A DNA stretch of 64,000 bases, from positions 7,717,383 to 7,781,382 of the forward strand of contig NZ_CP031320.1 in NCBI RefSeq assembly GCF_003355155.1. The letters are read 5' to 3'. A program made the translations under genes and the position numbers. Source of the stretch: Streptomyces armeniacus (lineage in GTDB: Bacteria > Actinomycetota > Actinomycetes > Streptomycetales > Streptomycetaceae). This document shows positions 9,501-18,474 of this stretch, piece by piece; position 1 is the first letter of the stretch; each line of letters begins with the position of its first letter. The notes under the pieces were generated by a model. That model worked only from the letters and a program-made list of their open reading frames with translations, was not told the origin of the DNA and did not search any database.

Positions 9501-10427
9501 GTGACGCCGCTGGTCGCCGCCGCCGTGCTGGCCGCCGCGGTGACGCACGCCGGGTGGAACGCGATCGCGCACGGCATCAAGGACCAGCTCGTCGCCTTCT
9601 CCCTGATCGGCGCCGCCGACCTGGTGTGCGGCGCGGCGGTCGCGGCGTACGCCCCGCTGCCCGCCGCGGGCGCCTGGCCGTACCTCATCGCCTCCGTACT
9701 GCTGCACATCGGCTACCAGGCGCTGCTGATGCGCTCGTTCCGGCTGGGCGACTTCGGGCAGGTCTACCCGATCGCACGCGGCACGGCGCCGCTCGCGGTG
9801 ACGGTCCTCGCGCTGGTCTTCGTCCACGAACGCCCCGGCCTGTGGCAGACGACGGGCGTCGCGGTGGCCTCCGCCGGTCTGGTCGGAGTGGCGCTGTGGG
9901 GCATACGGGGGCGCGCGGGCGACGTCCGTACGGGTGCCGATCCGGGCGCCGATCCGGGTGCCAATCCGGGTGCCGAGGCCGGTGCCCGCGCCGCCGCCAG
10001 GCCGCAGACGGCCGCGCTGCTCGCGGCCGTCGGCACAGGCCTGGCCATCGCCTCGTACACGGTGGTGGACGGCATGGGCGTACGCGCCTCCGGTTCCGCG
10101 CTCGGCTACACCGGCTGGCTCGTCGCCCTGATGGGCCCGTGCATCCCGCTGTACGCGCTCGCCGTCCGCCGCCGCGCGCTGCTCGCCCAACTCCGCCCGG
10201 TGGCCTGGAGGGGCCTGCTCGGCGGGGCGCTGTCCACGGCGGCGTACGGGCTGGTGCTGTGGGCCCAGACCCGCGCCCCGCTCGCACCGGTCGCGGCGCT
10301 GCGCGAGACGTCGGTCATCGCGGGGGCGGCGATCGGCGCGCTGTTCTTCAAGGAACGCTTCGGCGCCCCCCGCATCGCCGCCTCGGCGGTCCTGGCGCTG
10401 GGCATCGCCCTGATGCTCACAACCTGA
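9501..10427 (+). CDS. EamA/DMT-superfamily permease
   Basis: 308-residue integral membrane protein with ten hydrophobic segments in two EamA repeats. The first repeat opens THAGWNAIAHG; the second ends in SVIAGAAIGALFFKERFGAP, the usual DMT closing motif with a positively charged KERFG. The central loop (about residues 145-165) is a tandem ADPG/ANPG repeat encoded by near-identical 12-bp units at about 9937-9975. Family members export amino acids, nucleosides or metabolites; substrate unknown. GTG 9501 is chosen as it starts the first membrane helix. Confidence 0.88.
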   Translation: MTPLVAAAVLAAAVTHAGWNAIAHGIKDQLVAFSLIGAADLVCGAAVAAYAPLPAAGAWPYLIASVLLHIGYQALLMRSFRLGDFGQVYPIARGTAPLAVTVLALVFVHERPGLWQTTGVAVASAGLVGVALWGIRGRAGDVRTGADPGADPGANPGAEAGARAAARPQTAALLAAVGTGLAIASYTVVDGMGVRASGSALGYTGWLVALMGPCIPLYALAVRRRALLAQLRPVAWRGLLGGALSTAAYGLVLWAQTRAPLAPVAALRETSVIAGAAIGALFFKERFGAPRIAASAVLALGIALMLTT

Positions 10428-10788
10428 CCCCACCCGCCCCCCACCGCGGGCGCCACGGCAACGCCGGGCGACCCGACATGCCGTACCGCACGGCGGTCCC
10501 GAAGAGGCCGCCGGCCCGGACGCGCCCCGGATAGAGGCTCGGCGCCGCGACCGCACTGCTCCACCAGGTGACCGTAGTGGGCTCGCGGTCCCGCGACGTG
10601 GCCAGCGCGGTCACGCCGTACCTGGAGCGCGGCGGCTAGTGGGACGCGGACTGCCTCCTCGAAGGGATGGGCGGCGGACGTGTCCTGGCGCTTCCTGCGT
10701 CGCCACTGAGGTGGCCCATGTTCCGCTGTTGAACACGTCTGGGTCGCCGCCCGTGTAGCTCTCCGCGCCGAGCCGCAGCACCTGCGCG
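10428..10788. other. Intergenic stretch with possible gene remnants
   Basis: No complete gene is recognisable. On the minus strand a frame from ATG 10895 down through 10611 gives a plausible protein-like N-terminus (MLLTTTTPVPAGIDRFDRER, then VKRHFGDDGELP and DPDVFNSG) that decays into low-complexity sequence after about 60 residues. I do not recognise it. A stop-rich segment at about 10640-10735 separates it from the EamA side. This may be a decayed gene or another unmarked join. Confidence 0.4.
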
Positions 10789-11589
10789 GTGTCGACGCCC
10801 GGCAGTTCACCGTCGTCGCCGAAGTGCCGCTTGACCCGCTCCCGGTCGAACCGGTCGATGCCCGCGGGCACCGGCGTGGTCGTCGTTAACAGCATCCCTG
10901 CTCGTACCGTCTCCAGCGCCGCGCCCAACCCGCCCCGCCCCGTACGCGCCCTCGCCACGCCCACCTGGGCGATGCTGGCCGTGACGCTGGTCTGGCTGGT
11001 GGCGCACTTCTTCTACGCCGTCTCCGTCGACTCGGCCCTCGGCGACATGCCCTCCGGGTACTCGCCCGACTACCACCCGGACTACGGCGACATGAGGGAC
11101 GTCGGCCAGCTCTTCGAGGCCTTCCGGGCGGTCATCTTCCTTGCCACGGCGATCCTCTGGGTGCTGTGGTTCGGACGGCTGCGCGCGAACGCGGAGGCGT
11201 TCGCGCCGGGCCAGCTGCGCTACGAGCCCGGGCTGGCGTACGGCGTCTGGTTCATTCCGATCTGCAACTTCTTCATGCCCAAGCAGATCGCCAACGACAT
11301 CTGGGGCGCGTCCAAGCCCGCACCGCCGGGTCACTGGTACGGCGGCCGCCTGCCCGCGCAGCGCGGGCTGCTGAACGGCTGGTGGACGACGTGGGTGATC
11401 TCGTTCTTCTTCACGTTCGTGAGCTCGTGGGAGAGCTGGTACGAGGACGGGACCGTCGAGGGCGCGAGCGAGACGCTGGCCGTCACCTTCTTCAGCGACC
11501 TGCTCATGATCACGTGCGGCATCCTCGCGATCATCATGGTGCTGCGGCTCACGCGGTGGCAGGAGGACCGCATCGCGGGGCACGGCTGA
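10789..11589 (+). CDS. DUF4328-family membrane protein
   Basis: C-terminal 205 residues match DUF4328 membrane proteins: an N-terminal helix (MLAVTLVWLVAHFFYAV), a second helix (ATAILWVLWFGRLRANAEAF), the signature GVWFIPICNFFMPKQIANDI, WWTTWVISFFFTF, and a last helix ending VLRLTRWQEDR. The function of the family is unknown. The start is uncertain: the frame is open from ATG 10789, but the first 45 codons look like antisense of the possible remnant on the other strand. ATG 10858, GTG 10873 or ATG 10972 are alternatives; the domain needs at least residues from PPRPVRALATP onward. Confidence 0.8.
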   Translation: MSTPGSSPSSPKCRLTRSRSNRSMPAGTGVVVVNSIPARTVSSAAPNPPRPVRALATPTWAMLAVTLVWLVAHFFYAVSVDSALGDMPSGYSPDYHPDYGDMRDVGQLFEAFRAVIFLATAILWVLWFGRLRANAEAFAPGQLRYEPGLAYGVWFIPICNFFMPKQIANDIWGASKPAPPGHWYGGRLPAQRGLLNGWWTTWVISFFFTFVSSWESWYEDGTVEGASETLAVTFFSDLLMITCGILAIIMVLRLTRWQEDRIAGHG

Positions 11590-11628
11590 ACGGCGGCTCC
11601 CCTGCTGTCCCCCGCGGGGGAGCTTCGC

Positions 11629-12099
11629 TCACACCTCCGCTTCGAGCCGCGCCGCCAGGTAGCCGTCCAGGTCCGGGCGTTCCGCCGCGTACACCTCGCG
11701 CAGCCACGCCCGCCGTTCGAAGTCCGTGACGGCCAGCTCGTACGTACAGGCCGCCAAGCCGCCCGTCAGCGGCCGGAGTTCACCCGCCGGGTCGGCGAGG
11801 TCGCCGCCGAACGGCAGGTGGTGGAGCAGGTTGCCGTTCGCCCACCAGTCGACGAGCACCCAGGTGCCGTCCGCGCCGTCGTGCACGGTGAGGAACGCCG
11901 CGCCGTGGCGGCCGTCCCCTCCCGGTTCGCGCGGCAGGTGCTGCGCGGCGGTGGCCTTGGCGGCGGTGACGAGGGCGGGGCGCGGCAGTTCGGCCGCGGC
12001 GGCGATGCCGTACACCTTCACGCGCCAGCCGCCGTGCTCCCAGAGTTCAAGGAAGCGGATGGGCCGGGTCCGGTAACTGGCGCCCGCGAGAGACCTCAT
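11629..12099 (-). CDS. Hypothetical protein, uncharacterised actinobacterial family
   Basis: 156 residues, no signal peptide or membrane helix. Visible features: RTRPIRFLELWEHGGWRVKV at the start, then HGAAFLTVHDGADGTWVLVD, WWANGNLLHHLPF and ACTYELAVTDFERRAWLREV. Trp-rich and compact, it resembles small conserved Streptomyces proteins of unknown role. ATG 12099 is preferred over ATG 12147 because the sequence upstream is Arg/Gly-rich filler. It is divergent from a TetR gene and the shared 130-bp region has a repeated GAGCGCTC palindrome, so it may be the regulator's target. Confidence 0.75.
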   Translation of the reverse strand: MRSLAGASYRTRPIRFLELWEHGGWRVKVYGIAAAAELPRPALVTAAKATAAQHLPREPGGDGRHGAAFLTVHDGADGTWVLVDWWANGNLLHHLPFGGDLADPAGELRPLTGGLAACTYELAVTDFERRAWLREVYAAERPDLDGYLAARLEAEV

Positions 12100-12179
12100 A
12101 CGTGACCGTTCCTTCCATCCGCCCCGTCCCCACCGGCCGTTCGGCACAGGCGCGAGGGGTGCCGCGGTCCTTTTCAGTG

Positions 12180-12204
12180 GAGCGCTCGTTATATTAGAGC
12201 GCTC
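12180..12204. promoter_or_regulatory. Tandem palindromic operator upstream of tetR
   Basis: Two GAGCGCTC palindromes (12180-12187 and 12197-12204), each followed by GT, are spaced 17 bp start to start across an AT-rich core (TTATATTA). They lie 27-51 bp upstream of the TetR start and 80 bp from the divergent gene. Symmetry and placement fit autoregulation by the adjacent TetR protein; that is inference. Confidence 0.65.
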
Positions 12205-12230
12205 GTCATACTCCGTGCTACGTTCGGCTC

Positions 12231-12848
12231 ATGTCAAGGCTGTCAGGGCAGGGCAAGGGGCCGGGGCCGGCGGACGGCAGCCGCGTCCGGCTCATCCGGG
12301 CGGCGAGTCGGCTGATGGCCCGGCAGGGCTACGAGGCCACCGTGGTCAAGGACATCGCGCGCGAGGGCGCGGCCCCGATGGGATCGTTCTACTACCACTT
12401 CCCCGGCGGCAAGGAGCAGCTCGGAGCCGCCGCACTGCGCCAGGGAGGCGCGGAGGTCGGCGAGTTGTTCGCCCAGGCCATGGCCCCACACGGACAGCCC
12501 GCCGAGGCGGCCGCGGCCTGCGCGACCGTACTCGCCGACCGCCTCGCGGCGGCCTCCTGGCGGGACGGCTGCCCGGTCGCGACGACGGCGCTGGAGACCA
12601 TAGGCCGCTCGGACGCGCTGCAGCAGGCGGCGGCCGAGGCGTTCGACGGCTGGCAGCGGGTGATCGCGGAACACCTGCGGCGCACCGGGCTCCCGGACCG
12701 TACGGCGGACGAACTCGCCGTCAGCGTCCTCGCGATGATCGAGGGCGCCGAGATGATCGCCCGCGTCCAGGCGTCGCGGACACCGTTGGACGCCGCGGCG
12801 GCGGCGCTCCGTACGCTCGTCGGCGCGGCCAGCCCGTCCGGCGATTGA
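12231..12848 (+). CDS. TetR/AcrR-family transcriptional regulator (LmrA/YxaF-like)
   Basis: 205 residues. The N-terminal helix-turn-helix is at about 22-65 (LIRAASRLMARQGYEATVVK, then GSFYYHFPGGKEQLGAAALR, the classic F-YYHF-x-KE recognition region). The C-terminal ligand domain resembles the LmrA/YxaF group with WRDGCPVATTALE. It should be a dimeric repressor released by a small molecule. The likely target is the divergent hypothetical gene and itself, through the GAGCGCTC pair. The last codons and stop are inside an intergenic repeat unit (12836-12852). Confidence 0.9.
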   Translation: MSRLSGQGKGPGPADGSRVRLIRAASRLMARQGYEATVVKDIAREGAAPMGSFYYHFPGGKEQLGAAALRQGGAEVGELFAQAMAPHGQPAEAAAACATVLADRLAAASWRDGCPVATTALETIGRSDALQQAAAEAFDGWQRVIAEHLRRTGLPDRTADELAVSVLAMIEGAEMIARVQASRTPLDAAAAALRTLVGAASPSGD

Positions 12849-12941
12849 GGACGGCCCTCGGCCACGGAATCCCTACACGGGACCACTGGCCCCGACCACC
12901 CACCAGCCGTGGCCGCCCCGGTCCGTCCTCGAACGCCGGAC
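12836..12941. repeat. Inverted pair of a Streptomyces REP-like intergenic unit
   Basis: The 17-base unit at 12836-12852 (GTCCGGCGATTGAGGAC) pairs with its inverse at 12925-12941 (15 of 17). I know this GTCCTCAA-CGCCGGAC unit as a common intergenic repeat in Streptomyces. The first copy supplies the tetR stop codon. It probably acts as a terminator or is a non-coding miniature repeat. Confidence 0.65.
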
Positions 12942-13027
12942 GGGGTTGGGGCGCGTCCGCTGTGGCGAGGTGGTCGCATGGTGAGACGGTCATTCTCAGG
13001 ATGCGGGATCGTCGTTAGCGTGGCCGC

Positions 13028-13858
13028 ATGTCCGACAACACGCAGGGCGCCGTATACACGCACGGCCATCACGACTCCGTGCTCCGCTCGCACCGTTGGC
13101 GTACCGCCGCGAATTCCGCCGCGTATCTGCTGCCCGAGCTGCGTGCCGGGCAGGCCGTGCTGGACGTGGGGTGCGGGCCCGGGTCCGTGACCGTGGATCT
13201 CGGGCGGGCGGTCGCGCCCGGCGGGCAGGTCACCGGCGTGGACGCCGCCGAGGCGGTCCTCGGCCAGGCCCGCGCCCTCGCGGCCGAACGCGGGCTGGAC
13301 AACGTCCGGTTCGCCCCCGCCGACGTGCACGCGCTCGGCTTTCCCGACGGCTCCTTCGATGTCGTCCACGCGCATCAGCTGCTGCAGCACGTCGGCGACC
13401 CGGTGGGCGCACTGCGCGAGATGCGCCGGGTGTGCGCGCCGGGCGGGGTCGTGGCCGTACGGGACTCGGACTACGCCGGGATGACCTGGTACCCGCGGAT
13501 CCCCGCCCTGGACGACTGGCTCGACCTCTACGAGCGCGTCGCCCGCGGCAACGGCGGCGAGCCCGACGCGGGCCGCCGACTGCACGTGTGGGCGCGCCGC
13601 GCCGGCTTCGCGCCGGAGGACGTCACCGCGACGTCCAGCACCTGGTGCTTCAACTCCCCCAAGGACCGCGCCTGGTGGAGCGGCCTGTGGGCGGAGCGTA
13701 CGGTCGCGTCCGGTTACGCGCGGCTCGCCGTGGCGGGCGGTCACGCCACCGAGGCCGAGCTGCACCGGATCGCGGACGGCTGGCGGGAGTGGGGCGCGGA
13801 CGGCGACGGCTGGTTCTCCGTCCTGCACGGCGAGATCCTCTGCCGGGTGGGGGCGTAA
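13028..13858 (+). CDS. SAM-dependent methyltransferase (UbiE/COQ5-like)
   Basis: 276-residue class I methyltransferase. Motif I is VLDVGCGPGSVTVDL (about residues 42-56), the acidic ribose-binding residue follows in VTGVDAAEAV, then FAPADVHALGF and FDVVHAHQLLQHV (motif II region) and REMRRVCAPGGVVAVRDSDY. The C-terminal half (WYPRIPALDDWLDLYERVAR) is the substrate part and matches unassigned Streptomyces small-molecule methyltransferases. ATG 13028 is chosen for its fit with the family N-terminus. No neighbour indicates the substrate; the genes around it are a TetR regulator and a sortase-like gene on the other strand. Confidence 0.9.
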   Translation: MSDNTQGAVYTHGHHDSVLRSHRWRTAANSAAYLLPELRAGQAVLDVGCGPGSVTVDLGRAVAPGGQVTGVDAAEAVLGQARALAAERGLDNVRFAPADVHALGFPDGSFDVVHAHQLLQHVGDPVGALREMRRVCAPGGVVAVRDSDYAGMTWYPRIPALDDWLDLYERVARGNGGEPDAGRRLHVWARRAGFAPEDVTATSSTWCFNSPKDRAWWSGLWAERTVASGYARLAVAGGHATEAELHRIADGWREWGADGDGWFSVLHGEILCRVGA

Positions 13859-13906
13859 CAAGAGCGTGCGCGGGCGCTCGACGTACTCGGCGGCGGTCGG
13901 GGCGGT

Positions 13907-14686
13907 TCAGCCCGCGGCGTCGGAGCCCACCAGATGGGCGGAGACGACCATGCCCAGCCGGGCCGGCTCGCCCTTCTTCGCCGGGGAGGCGTCGGCGACC
14001 AGCCGGAGCTGGGGGTCGTCGGTGGCGCCGTACACACGCTTGTCGGGGTAGCGGACCTGGGCGTAGCGCTCGATCCGGTCCACCTCGAAGTGGGCCGTAC
14101 GGCCGTCCGCCCGGTGTACGTCGATCCGCGCGCCGGGGCGCAGGCCCTCCAGCCGGGCGAGGGCGGCCGCGGTCTGCTTGCCGCCGCCCTTCGCGTCCTT
14201 GTCGCCCTTCGCGTCCTTCTTGTCCTTCTCGTCCTCGTCCTTCGCGGCCTTGCGGGCGGTGCCGTCCAGGCGGCCGACGAGCAGTGCCGGGCCGCGTTCG
14301 CCCGGCGCGGGGCCACTGCGGGACCAGGCGACCTGCGTGGCGCGGGCCTTGGGAGGTACGGGCGGGCCGCCGTCGGCGGCGGTGTCGGCGGTGAACACGG
14401 CGGCGTCGGTGCCCGTACGGGCGATCCGCAGCCGTTCGGGAGCGGAACGCGGCAGGGCGGGGGCCGCGCGGTCGCCGTCCGTACGGATGCCGTTCCCGGC
14501 ATCCGGGGGCGGTTCCGCACCGGAACGGGCGTCGGCGGCGGAGGTGCCCGCCGCGTCCGTACTGGCGTCGCTCCCGTCGTCGGACGCCAGCTGGCCGAGC
14601 ACGACGGTGAGCAGGACGGCGGCGACTGCCGTCGCCGCCTCCAGCCGCCGGCCCAGCGTGGCGCGCCGCTCGTGCCGCGTGGTCAC
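13907..14686 (-). CDS. Class F sortase-like protein lacking catalytic Cys and His
   Basis: 259 residues: N-terminal membrane anchor (about 15-33), Asp/Ala-rich linker, then a sortase beta-barrel. Class F landmarks are visible (PGERGPALLVG, LRPGARIDVHRADG, FEVDRIERYAQVRYP, VYGATDDPQLRLV). Two active-site positions are changed: the family GHVD motif reads GRLD, and the LITCGG cysteine segment reads LVADAS. The protein has no cysteine at all. It also holds a charged Lys/Asp insertion (KDEDEKDKKDAKGDKDAKG, about residues 145-165). It therefore cannot be a normal thiol transpeptidase; a binding or scaffold role with the overlapping upstream gene is possible. Not an obvious frame error: the frame is intact throughout. 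Confidence 0.8.
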   Translation of the reverse strand: MTTRHERRATLGRRLEAATAVAAVLLTVVLGQLASDDGSDASTDAAGTSAADARSGAEPPPDAGNGIRTDGDRAAPALPRSAPERLRIARTGTDAAVFTADTAADGGPPVPPKARATQVAWSRSGPAPGERGPALLVGRLDGTARKAAKDEDEKDKKDAKGDKDAKGGGKQTAAALARLEGLRPGARIDVHRADGRTAHFEVDRIERYAQVRYPDKRVYGATDDPQLRLVADASPAKKGEPARLGMVVSAHLVGSDAAG

Positions 14687-15468
14687 GGCTCGCCCCCGTC
14701 CGCCGTCGTGGCGCGGCGGTCGCCAGAACGGTCGCGGCGCACGGTGAGGACGTAGCCGGCGAGCCCGGCGGTGGCCAGTCCGCCTCCTATGGCGAGCGCG
14801 GCGTTGCCGACGCCGCCTCTGCCGTCGCGGGCAGCCGCGGCGCCCTGCTCGTCCTCCCCCTGGTCCGCGGAGTCCCGCAGGGGTGTCGCCGGGCGGTCGT
14901 CGGGGCGGACGCCGCCGGTGTGGGCGAAGGAGGCGGTGAGGGACTCGGTGGCGCTGCAGTTGGCAGTGACGACGTAGCGCTGGCCCGGCCGCAGACCGGA
15001 CTTGACGACGGCGCGCGCCACGGCGTGCGCACCCGAGGGACGCGCCTCGGAGGGACGCGCCCCGGAGGGATTCGCCTCAGAGGGACGCGCTTCAGAGGGA
15101 CGCGAATCAGACGGACGCGCCGCGGCGGAACGCGCTTCGGAGGGACGCGCCTCCGAGCCGTGTGCACCACGGTCGGGGACCGGGCCCGAGAGCGAGCCCG
15201 TCGTCGTCCCGGCGGCCGGGCGAAGCTTCGCCGCGGACGTGAAGGCGGGCGAGTAGACGGTGCCGCCGCGGCCGTCGCTCTCGCAGTCGGCGCGGATGTC
15301 CACGGGCGTGCCGGCCGCCGCCGACGCGGGGTCGAGCCGCAGCCCTTCGCCGGGCGCGGTGCCGTCGCCCGCGGGCAGCGCCGGGGCGGCGGGGCCGAAC
15401 ACGAGTGCCGCGGTCGCGGCGGCCAGGGAGCAGGCGCGGAGCGTGCCCGCACGCGTGGTCGGAGTCAT
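14683..15468 (-). CDS. Secreted, membrane-anchored repeat protein paired with sortase-like gene
   Basis: 261 residues. Signal peptide at about 1-32 (LAAATAALVFGPAAPALPAG), an extracellular beta-like region with Cys 61, then a tandem repeat of the unit PSEAR/PSDSR/PSGAR (about residues 100-150, encoded by 15-bp repeats at about 15030-15165). After that comes a second domain with VTANCSATESLTASFAHTGG and a C-terminal membrane segment (AALAIGGGLATAGLAGYVL) with a basic tail. There is no LPxTG-like motif. The start ATG of the sortase-like gene overlaps its stop, so the two are co-translated. A cell-surface partner of the sortase-like protein is likely; activity unknown. Confidence 0.75.
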   Translation of the reverse strand: MTPTTRAGTLRACSLAAATAALVFGPAAPALPAGDGTAPGEGLRLDPASAAAGTPVDIRADCESDGRGGTVYSPAFTSAAKLRPAAGTTTGSLSGPVPDRGAHGSEARPSEARSAAARPSDSRPSEARPSEANPSGARPSEARPSGAHAVARAVVKSGLRPGQRYVVTANCSATESLTASFAHTGGVRPDDRPATPLRDSADQGEDEQGAAAARDGRGGVGNAALAIGGGLATAGLAGYVLTVRRDRSGDRRATTADGGEP

Positions 15469-15575
15469 GCGTCCATGCGATCAGCACATTCCGGTCACCG
15501 CACGCGCAACGCCGCCCATCGGGTGGCCGGTTGCGCCACCCGTTGCCCGTACGACCCGAACGGCCCGCAGCGTCG

Positions 15576-15679
15576 CGTACGCCCTGTACGGCTGCCGGTG
15601 GCCGTACAGGGCGTACGAGTGCGCCCTGCGCGGCGGCCGTACGGGCACACGCCCTACAGGCACACCCGTACGGCCGCCG
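15576..15679. terminator. Two adjacent perfect hairpins downstream of the ABC permease gene
   Basis: Stem 1: 15576-15591 with 15602-15617 (16 bp, loop 10). Stem 2: 15631-15645 with 15665-15679 (15 bp, loop 19). Both are perfect and built on CCGTAC. They lie just beyond the permease stop in the direction of transcription and before the next minus-strand gene, so they probably insulate the two units. Confidence 0.65.
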
Positions 15680-15702
15680 CGCCACCCGTACAGGGCGCGC
15701 CG

Positions 15703-17361
15703 CTACTTCGTCTCCAGGTCGCGCCGCCGGAAGCCCGCCAGCCCCAGCGCCACCAGCGCCGCGGCCAGCGCGGTGAGGATCAGCACCGGTGTCCAGCGCA
15801 TCGACTCCGCGGGCAGCGCCGGGACGTGCCCGAAGGGGGAGATGTTGTTCATCCAGCCCGGGAAGTCCAGGATCTTGCCGAGGTAGCCGACGACGAACGC
15901 GTATACGGGCAGCACCCACGACGCCACCGTCGCCCGCGGCAGCCAGCCGAAGAGCACCGCCGCGACGCCGACCGTCACCCACAGCGCGGGCGCGTACGCG
16001 AGCGGCGCGACCAGCAGGTCGAGGAAGAACCCGGCGTCGCCCGTGGCCGCCGCGCCCGCCGCCCCGAAGCCGAGCCCGGCCAGGGCCAGCACCACGACGC
16101 CGCCGAGCATCGCGACGGTCAGGTGCGCGCCCGCCCAGCGGCTCCGGGACAGGCCGGTGGCCAGCAGCGGTTCGGCGCGCCCCGAGGTCTCCTCGGACTG
16201 CGGGCGGAGCGCCGCCATCACCGCGTACACGGCGGCGACGACCGCGAGCACGATCATCACGGTGGACGCGAACGACTCGGCGACGTTAGCGCCGCCGACC
16301 TTCTGTACGGCCTCCCTGAGCTCCTTGACGTCCTCGATCATGTCCTCGGCGTCGCCGAGGATCGAGCCGTACATCACGCTCAGGAGCAGCAGCCCGGCGC
16401 CGAATCCGGCGAGCATGCCGCGGTGGAGCCGTACGGCGAGGCCCAGCGGACGGGCCAGCGCGTCGGATGCCACCGGGCTGCCCAGCCGGGTCGCGCGCAG
16501 GCCGGCGCCGACGTCGCGGCGGGTGCTCAGCCGGTACGCCACCGCCGTCGTCGCGGCGGCCAGGGCCAGCGCGAGGAGCAGCGGCCACCAGCGGTCGTCG
16601 ACGTACACGTACGTGCGCTGCGCCCAGCCGATCGGGGACAGCCAGCTCAGTGCGCCGTTGCCGACGTCGCCGGAGGCGCGCAGCGCGTACGCCGCCCCGA
16701 TCACGGCGAGCGCCATGCCGGACGCGCCCCGCGAGAACTGGCTGATCTGCACGGTGATCCCGGCGACCGCCGCGAAGACGAGGCCGACGGCGGCGTGCGC
16801 GGCGCCGTACAGCAGCGAACCGCCCCAGGTGACGTCCTCCGTACCGGAGGCGCCGAGGCCGACGGCGATGAGCAGCGCCAGTACGGCGTTGGCGACCGCC
16901 GCCGTCCCCAGGGCGGCCGTCAGGTGCGCGTGCCGCCCGACGACGGCGGCGCGTACGAGTTCGGCGCGGCCGGTCTCCTCCTCCGTACGGGTGTGCCGGG
17001 TGACCGTCAGGACGCTCATCAGGCCGACCATGATGAGGACGAAGCCCAGCATCTGGTGGCCCAGCATGGCGCCGTAGTTGTAGTCGTCCAGGTAGCGGGC
17101 GGGGCCCGTCATGGCGAGGCCGGCCGGGCTGTCCATCGTCTCGCCGACGGACTTCCGGTCGGCGGGCTCCGGGTACTGCGACGTGAAGCTCGACAGGGTG
17201 CCGACCGTGCCGAGGAAGAGGGCGCCGATCCAGACGGGCAGCCGTACGCGGTCGCGCCGCAGGTTGAACCGCAGCAGCGTGCCCGTACCGGTGAGCGCGT
17301 GGCGCTCGCGTGCCTCCGCGCGCGCGGGCGGCGATTTGCGGGCGGCGGCGGTGGCGGTCAT
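15703..17361 (-). CDS. ABC-2 type exporter permease, two-repeat form
   Basis: 552 residues, about 12 membrane segments arranged as two homologous halves of six, as in large Streptomyces exporter permeases. Each half contains an [21 protein letters not shown] motif: [17 protein letters not shown] near residue 130 and [19 protein letters not shown] near residue 390, which is the cytoplasmic coupling segment. The start ATG overlaps the ATPase stop (ATGA), so the pair is one operon. The substrate is unknown; with a divergent GbsR/MarR gene, export of a drug-like compound is a reasonable guess. Confidence 0.9.
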   Translation of the reverse strand: MTATAAARKSPPARAEARERHALTGTGTLLRFNLRRDRVRLPVWIGALFLGTVGTLSSFTSQYPEPADRKSVGETMDSPAGLAMTGPARYLDDYNYGAMLGHQMLGFVLIMVGLMSVLTVTRHTRTEEETGRAELVRAAVVGRHAHLTAALGTAAVANAVLALLIAVGLGASGTEDVTWGGSLLYGAAHAAVGLVFAAVAGITVQISQFSRGASGMALAVIGAAYALRASGDVGNGALSWLSPIGWAQRTYVYVDDRWWPLLLALALAAATTAVAYRLSTRRDVGAGLRATRLGSPVASDALARPLGLAVRLHRGMLAGFGAGLLLLSVMYGSILGDAEDMIEDVKELREAVQKVGGANVAESFASTVMIVLAVVAAVYAVMAALRPQSEETSGRAEPLLATGLSRSRWAGAHLTVAMLGGVVVLALAGLGFGAAGAAATGDAGFFLDLLVAPLAYAPALWVTVGVAAVLFGWLPRATVASWVLPVYAFVVGYLGKILDFPGWMNNISPFGHVPALPAESMRWTPVLILTALAAALVALGLAGFRRRDLETK

Positions 17362-18419
17362 CGCCCGCCTCCGGAGGACTTGCGGGTGTCCGTGGCCGCC
17401 GGGCCGTCGCCGTCGCCGCTGTCACTGCCGCTGCCACTTCCCGGGGAGCTGTTTTCGCTCCCTGGGGAGCCGTTTCCGGCGCCGACGACGTCGCCCTGGT
17501 CGTCCACGGCCACGCCGTTCGCGTCGAGGGCGTCGCCGTAGTGGCGCAGCATCAGCTCCTCCAGCGTCGGCGGGTGGCTGACCAGGCTGCGGACGCCGCT
17601 GTCGAGGAGGGTGCGCACCGCGCGGTCCAGCTGCGGTCCGTCGACGGCGAAGTGCACGCGGCCGTCCGTACGGCGCACGTTGTGCACCCCTTCGAGCTCG
17701 TCGAGGCCGGTGACGGGGCGCTCGGTCTCGGCCTCGATGGTCGTACGGGTCAGGTGCCGCAGCTCGGTCAGCGTCCCGGACTGCACGACCCGGCCGAGCC
17801 GTACGATGCTCACCCGGTCGCACAGCTTCTCGACCTGGGCCAGGATGTGGCTGGACAGCAGCACCGTCTTCCCCGCGGCCTTGGCCTGCTGGATGACGTC
17901 CTGGAAGACGACCTCCATCAGCGGGTCGAGCCCGGCGGTGGGCTCGTCGAGGAGCAGCAGTTCGGCGTCCGAGGCGAGCGCGGCGACGATGGCGACCTTC
18001 TGCCGGTTGCCCTTGGAGTAGGTGCGGCCCTTCTTGGTCGGGTCCAGGTCGAAGCGCTCGAGCAGCTCGGCACGGCGTCCCTGGTCGAGGCCGCCGCGCA
18101 GCCGGGCGAGCAGGTCGATGGCCTCGCCGCCGGTGAGATTGGGCCAGAGCTCAACGTCGCCCGGCACGTACGCGAGCCGGCGGTGCAGCTCGACCGCGTC
18201 GTACCAGGGGTCGCCGCCGAGCACGCTCGCGGCGCCCGAGTCGGCGCGCAGCAGACCGAGCAGGACGCGCAGGGTGGTGGACTTTCCGGCGCCGTTGGGC
18301 CCGAGGAATCCGTGCACCTCGCCGGTCCCGACGCGCAGGTCGAGTCCGTCGAGCGCGCGGGTTCGGCCGAAGGACTTCGTCAGTCCGGATACCGAGATGG
18401 CAGTGGTGGCCTTGGTCAT
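17358..18419 (-). CDS. ABC exporter ATP-binding protein
   Basis: 353 residues. Walker [10 protein letters not shown] (about residues 38-46), Q-loop, signature [18 protein letters not shown], Walker [14 protein letters not shown] and the switch histidine in [13 protein letters not shown] are all present, so it should be a working ATPase. A C-terminal extension of about 100 residues ends in a Gly/Ser/Asp-rich tail. The ATG at 18419 lies about 7 bases after a good -10 sequence, so the message may be leaderless. It is co-transcribed with the permease downstream and divergent from a GbsR/MarR regulator. Confidence 0.93.
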   Translation of the reverse strand: MTKATTAISVSGLTKSFGRTRALDGLDLRVGTGEVHGFLGPNGAGKSTTLRVLLGLLRADSGAASVLGGDPWYDAVELHRRLAYVPGDVELWPNLTGGEAIDLLARLRGGLDQGRRAELLERFDLDPTKKGRTYSKGNRQKVAIVAALASDAELLLLDEPTAGLDPLMEVVFQDVIQQAKAAGKTVLLSSHILAQVEKLCDRVSIVRLGRVVQSGTLTELRHLTRTTIEAETERPVTGLDELEGVHNVRRTDGRVHFAVDGPQLDRAVRTLLDSGVRSLVSHPPTLEELMLRHYGDALDANGVAVDDQGDVVGAGNGSPGSENSSPGSGSGSDSGDGDGPAATDTRKSSGGGR

Positions 18420-18426
18420 GAGGCCG

Positions 18427-18474
18427 AAGCTACGCTTCCTTCAGAAATTTGTGAAGTTAAGGAAGCGTTAGGAT
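18427..18474. promoter_or_regulatory. Shared operator and divergent promoters, ABC exporter / GbsR
   Basis: A perfect 10-bp inverted repeat, ACGCTTCCTT (18432-18441) and AAGGAAGCGT (18459-18468), with an inner TTCA/TGAA pair, fills the gap. On the minus strand TTCACA (18455-18450) and TAGCTT (18432-18427) are spaced 17 bp, a good sigma-70 promoter for the exporter. On the plus strand TAGGAT (18469-18474) is a fair -10. A dimer bound here would cover the exporter -35. Confidence 0.75.

Noticed and set aside
9937..9975. Regulatory tandem repeat in the EamA gene
   Set aside because: In-frame 12-bp repeat coding a flexible cytoplasmic loop.
15030..15165. CRISPR-like short tandem repeats
   Set aside because: The 15-bp units are contiguous, in frame and encode the PSEAR repeat; there are no spacers.
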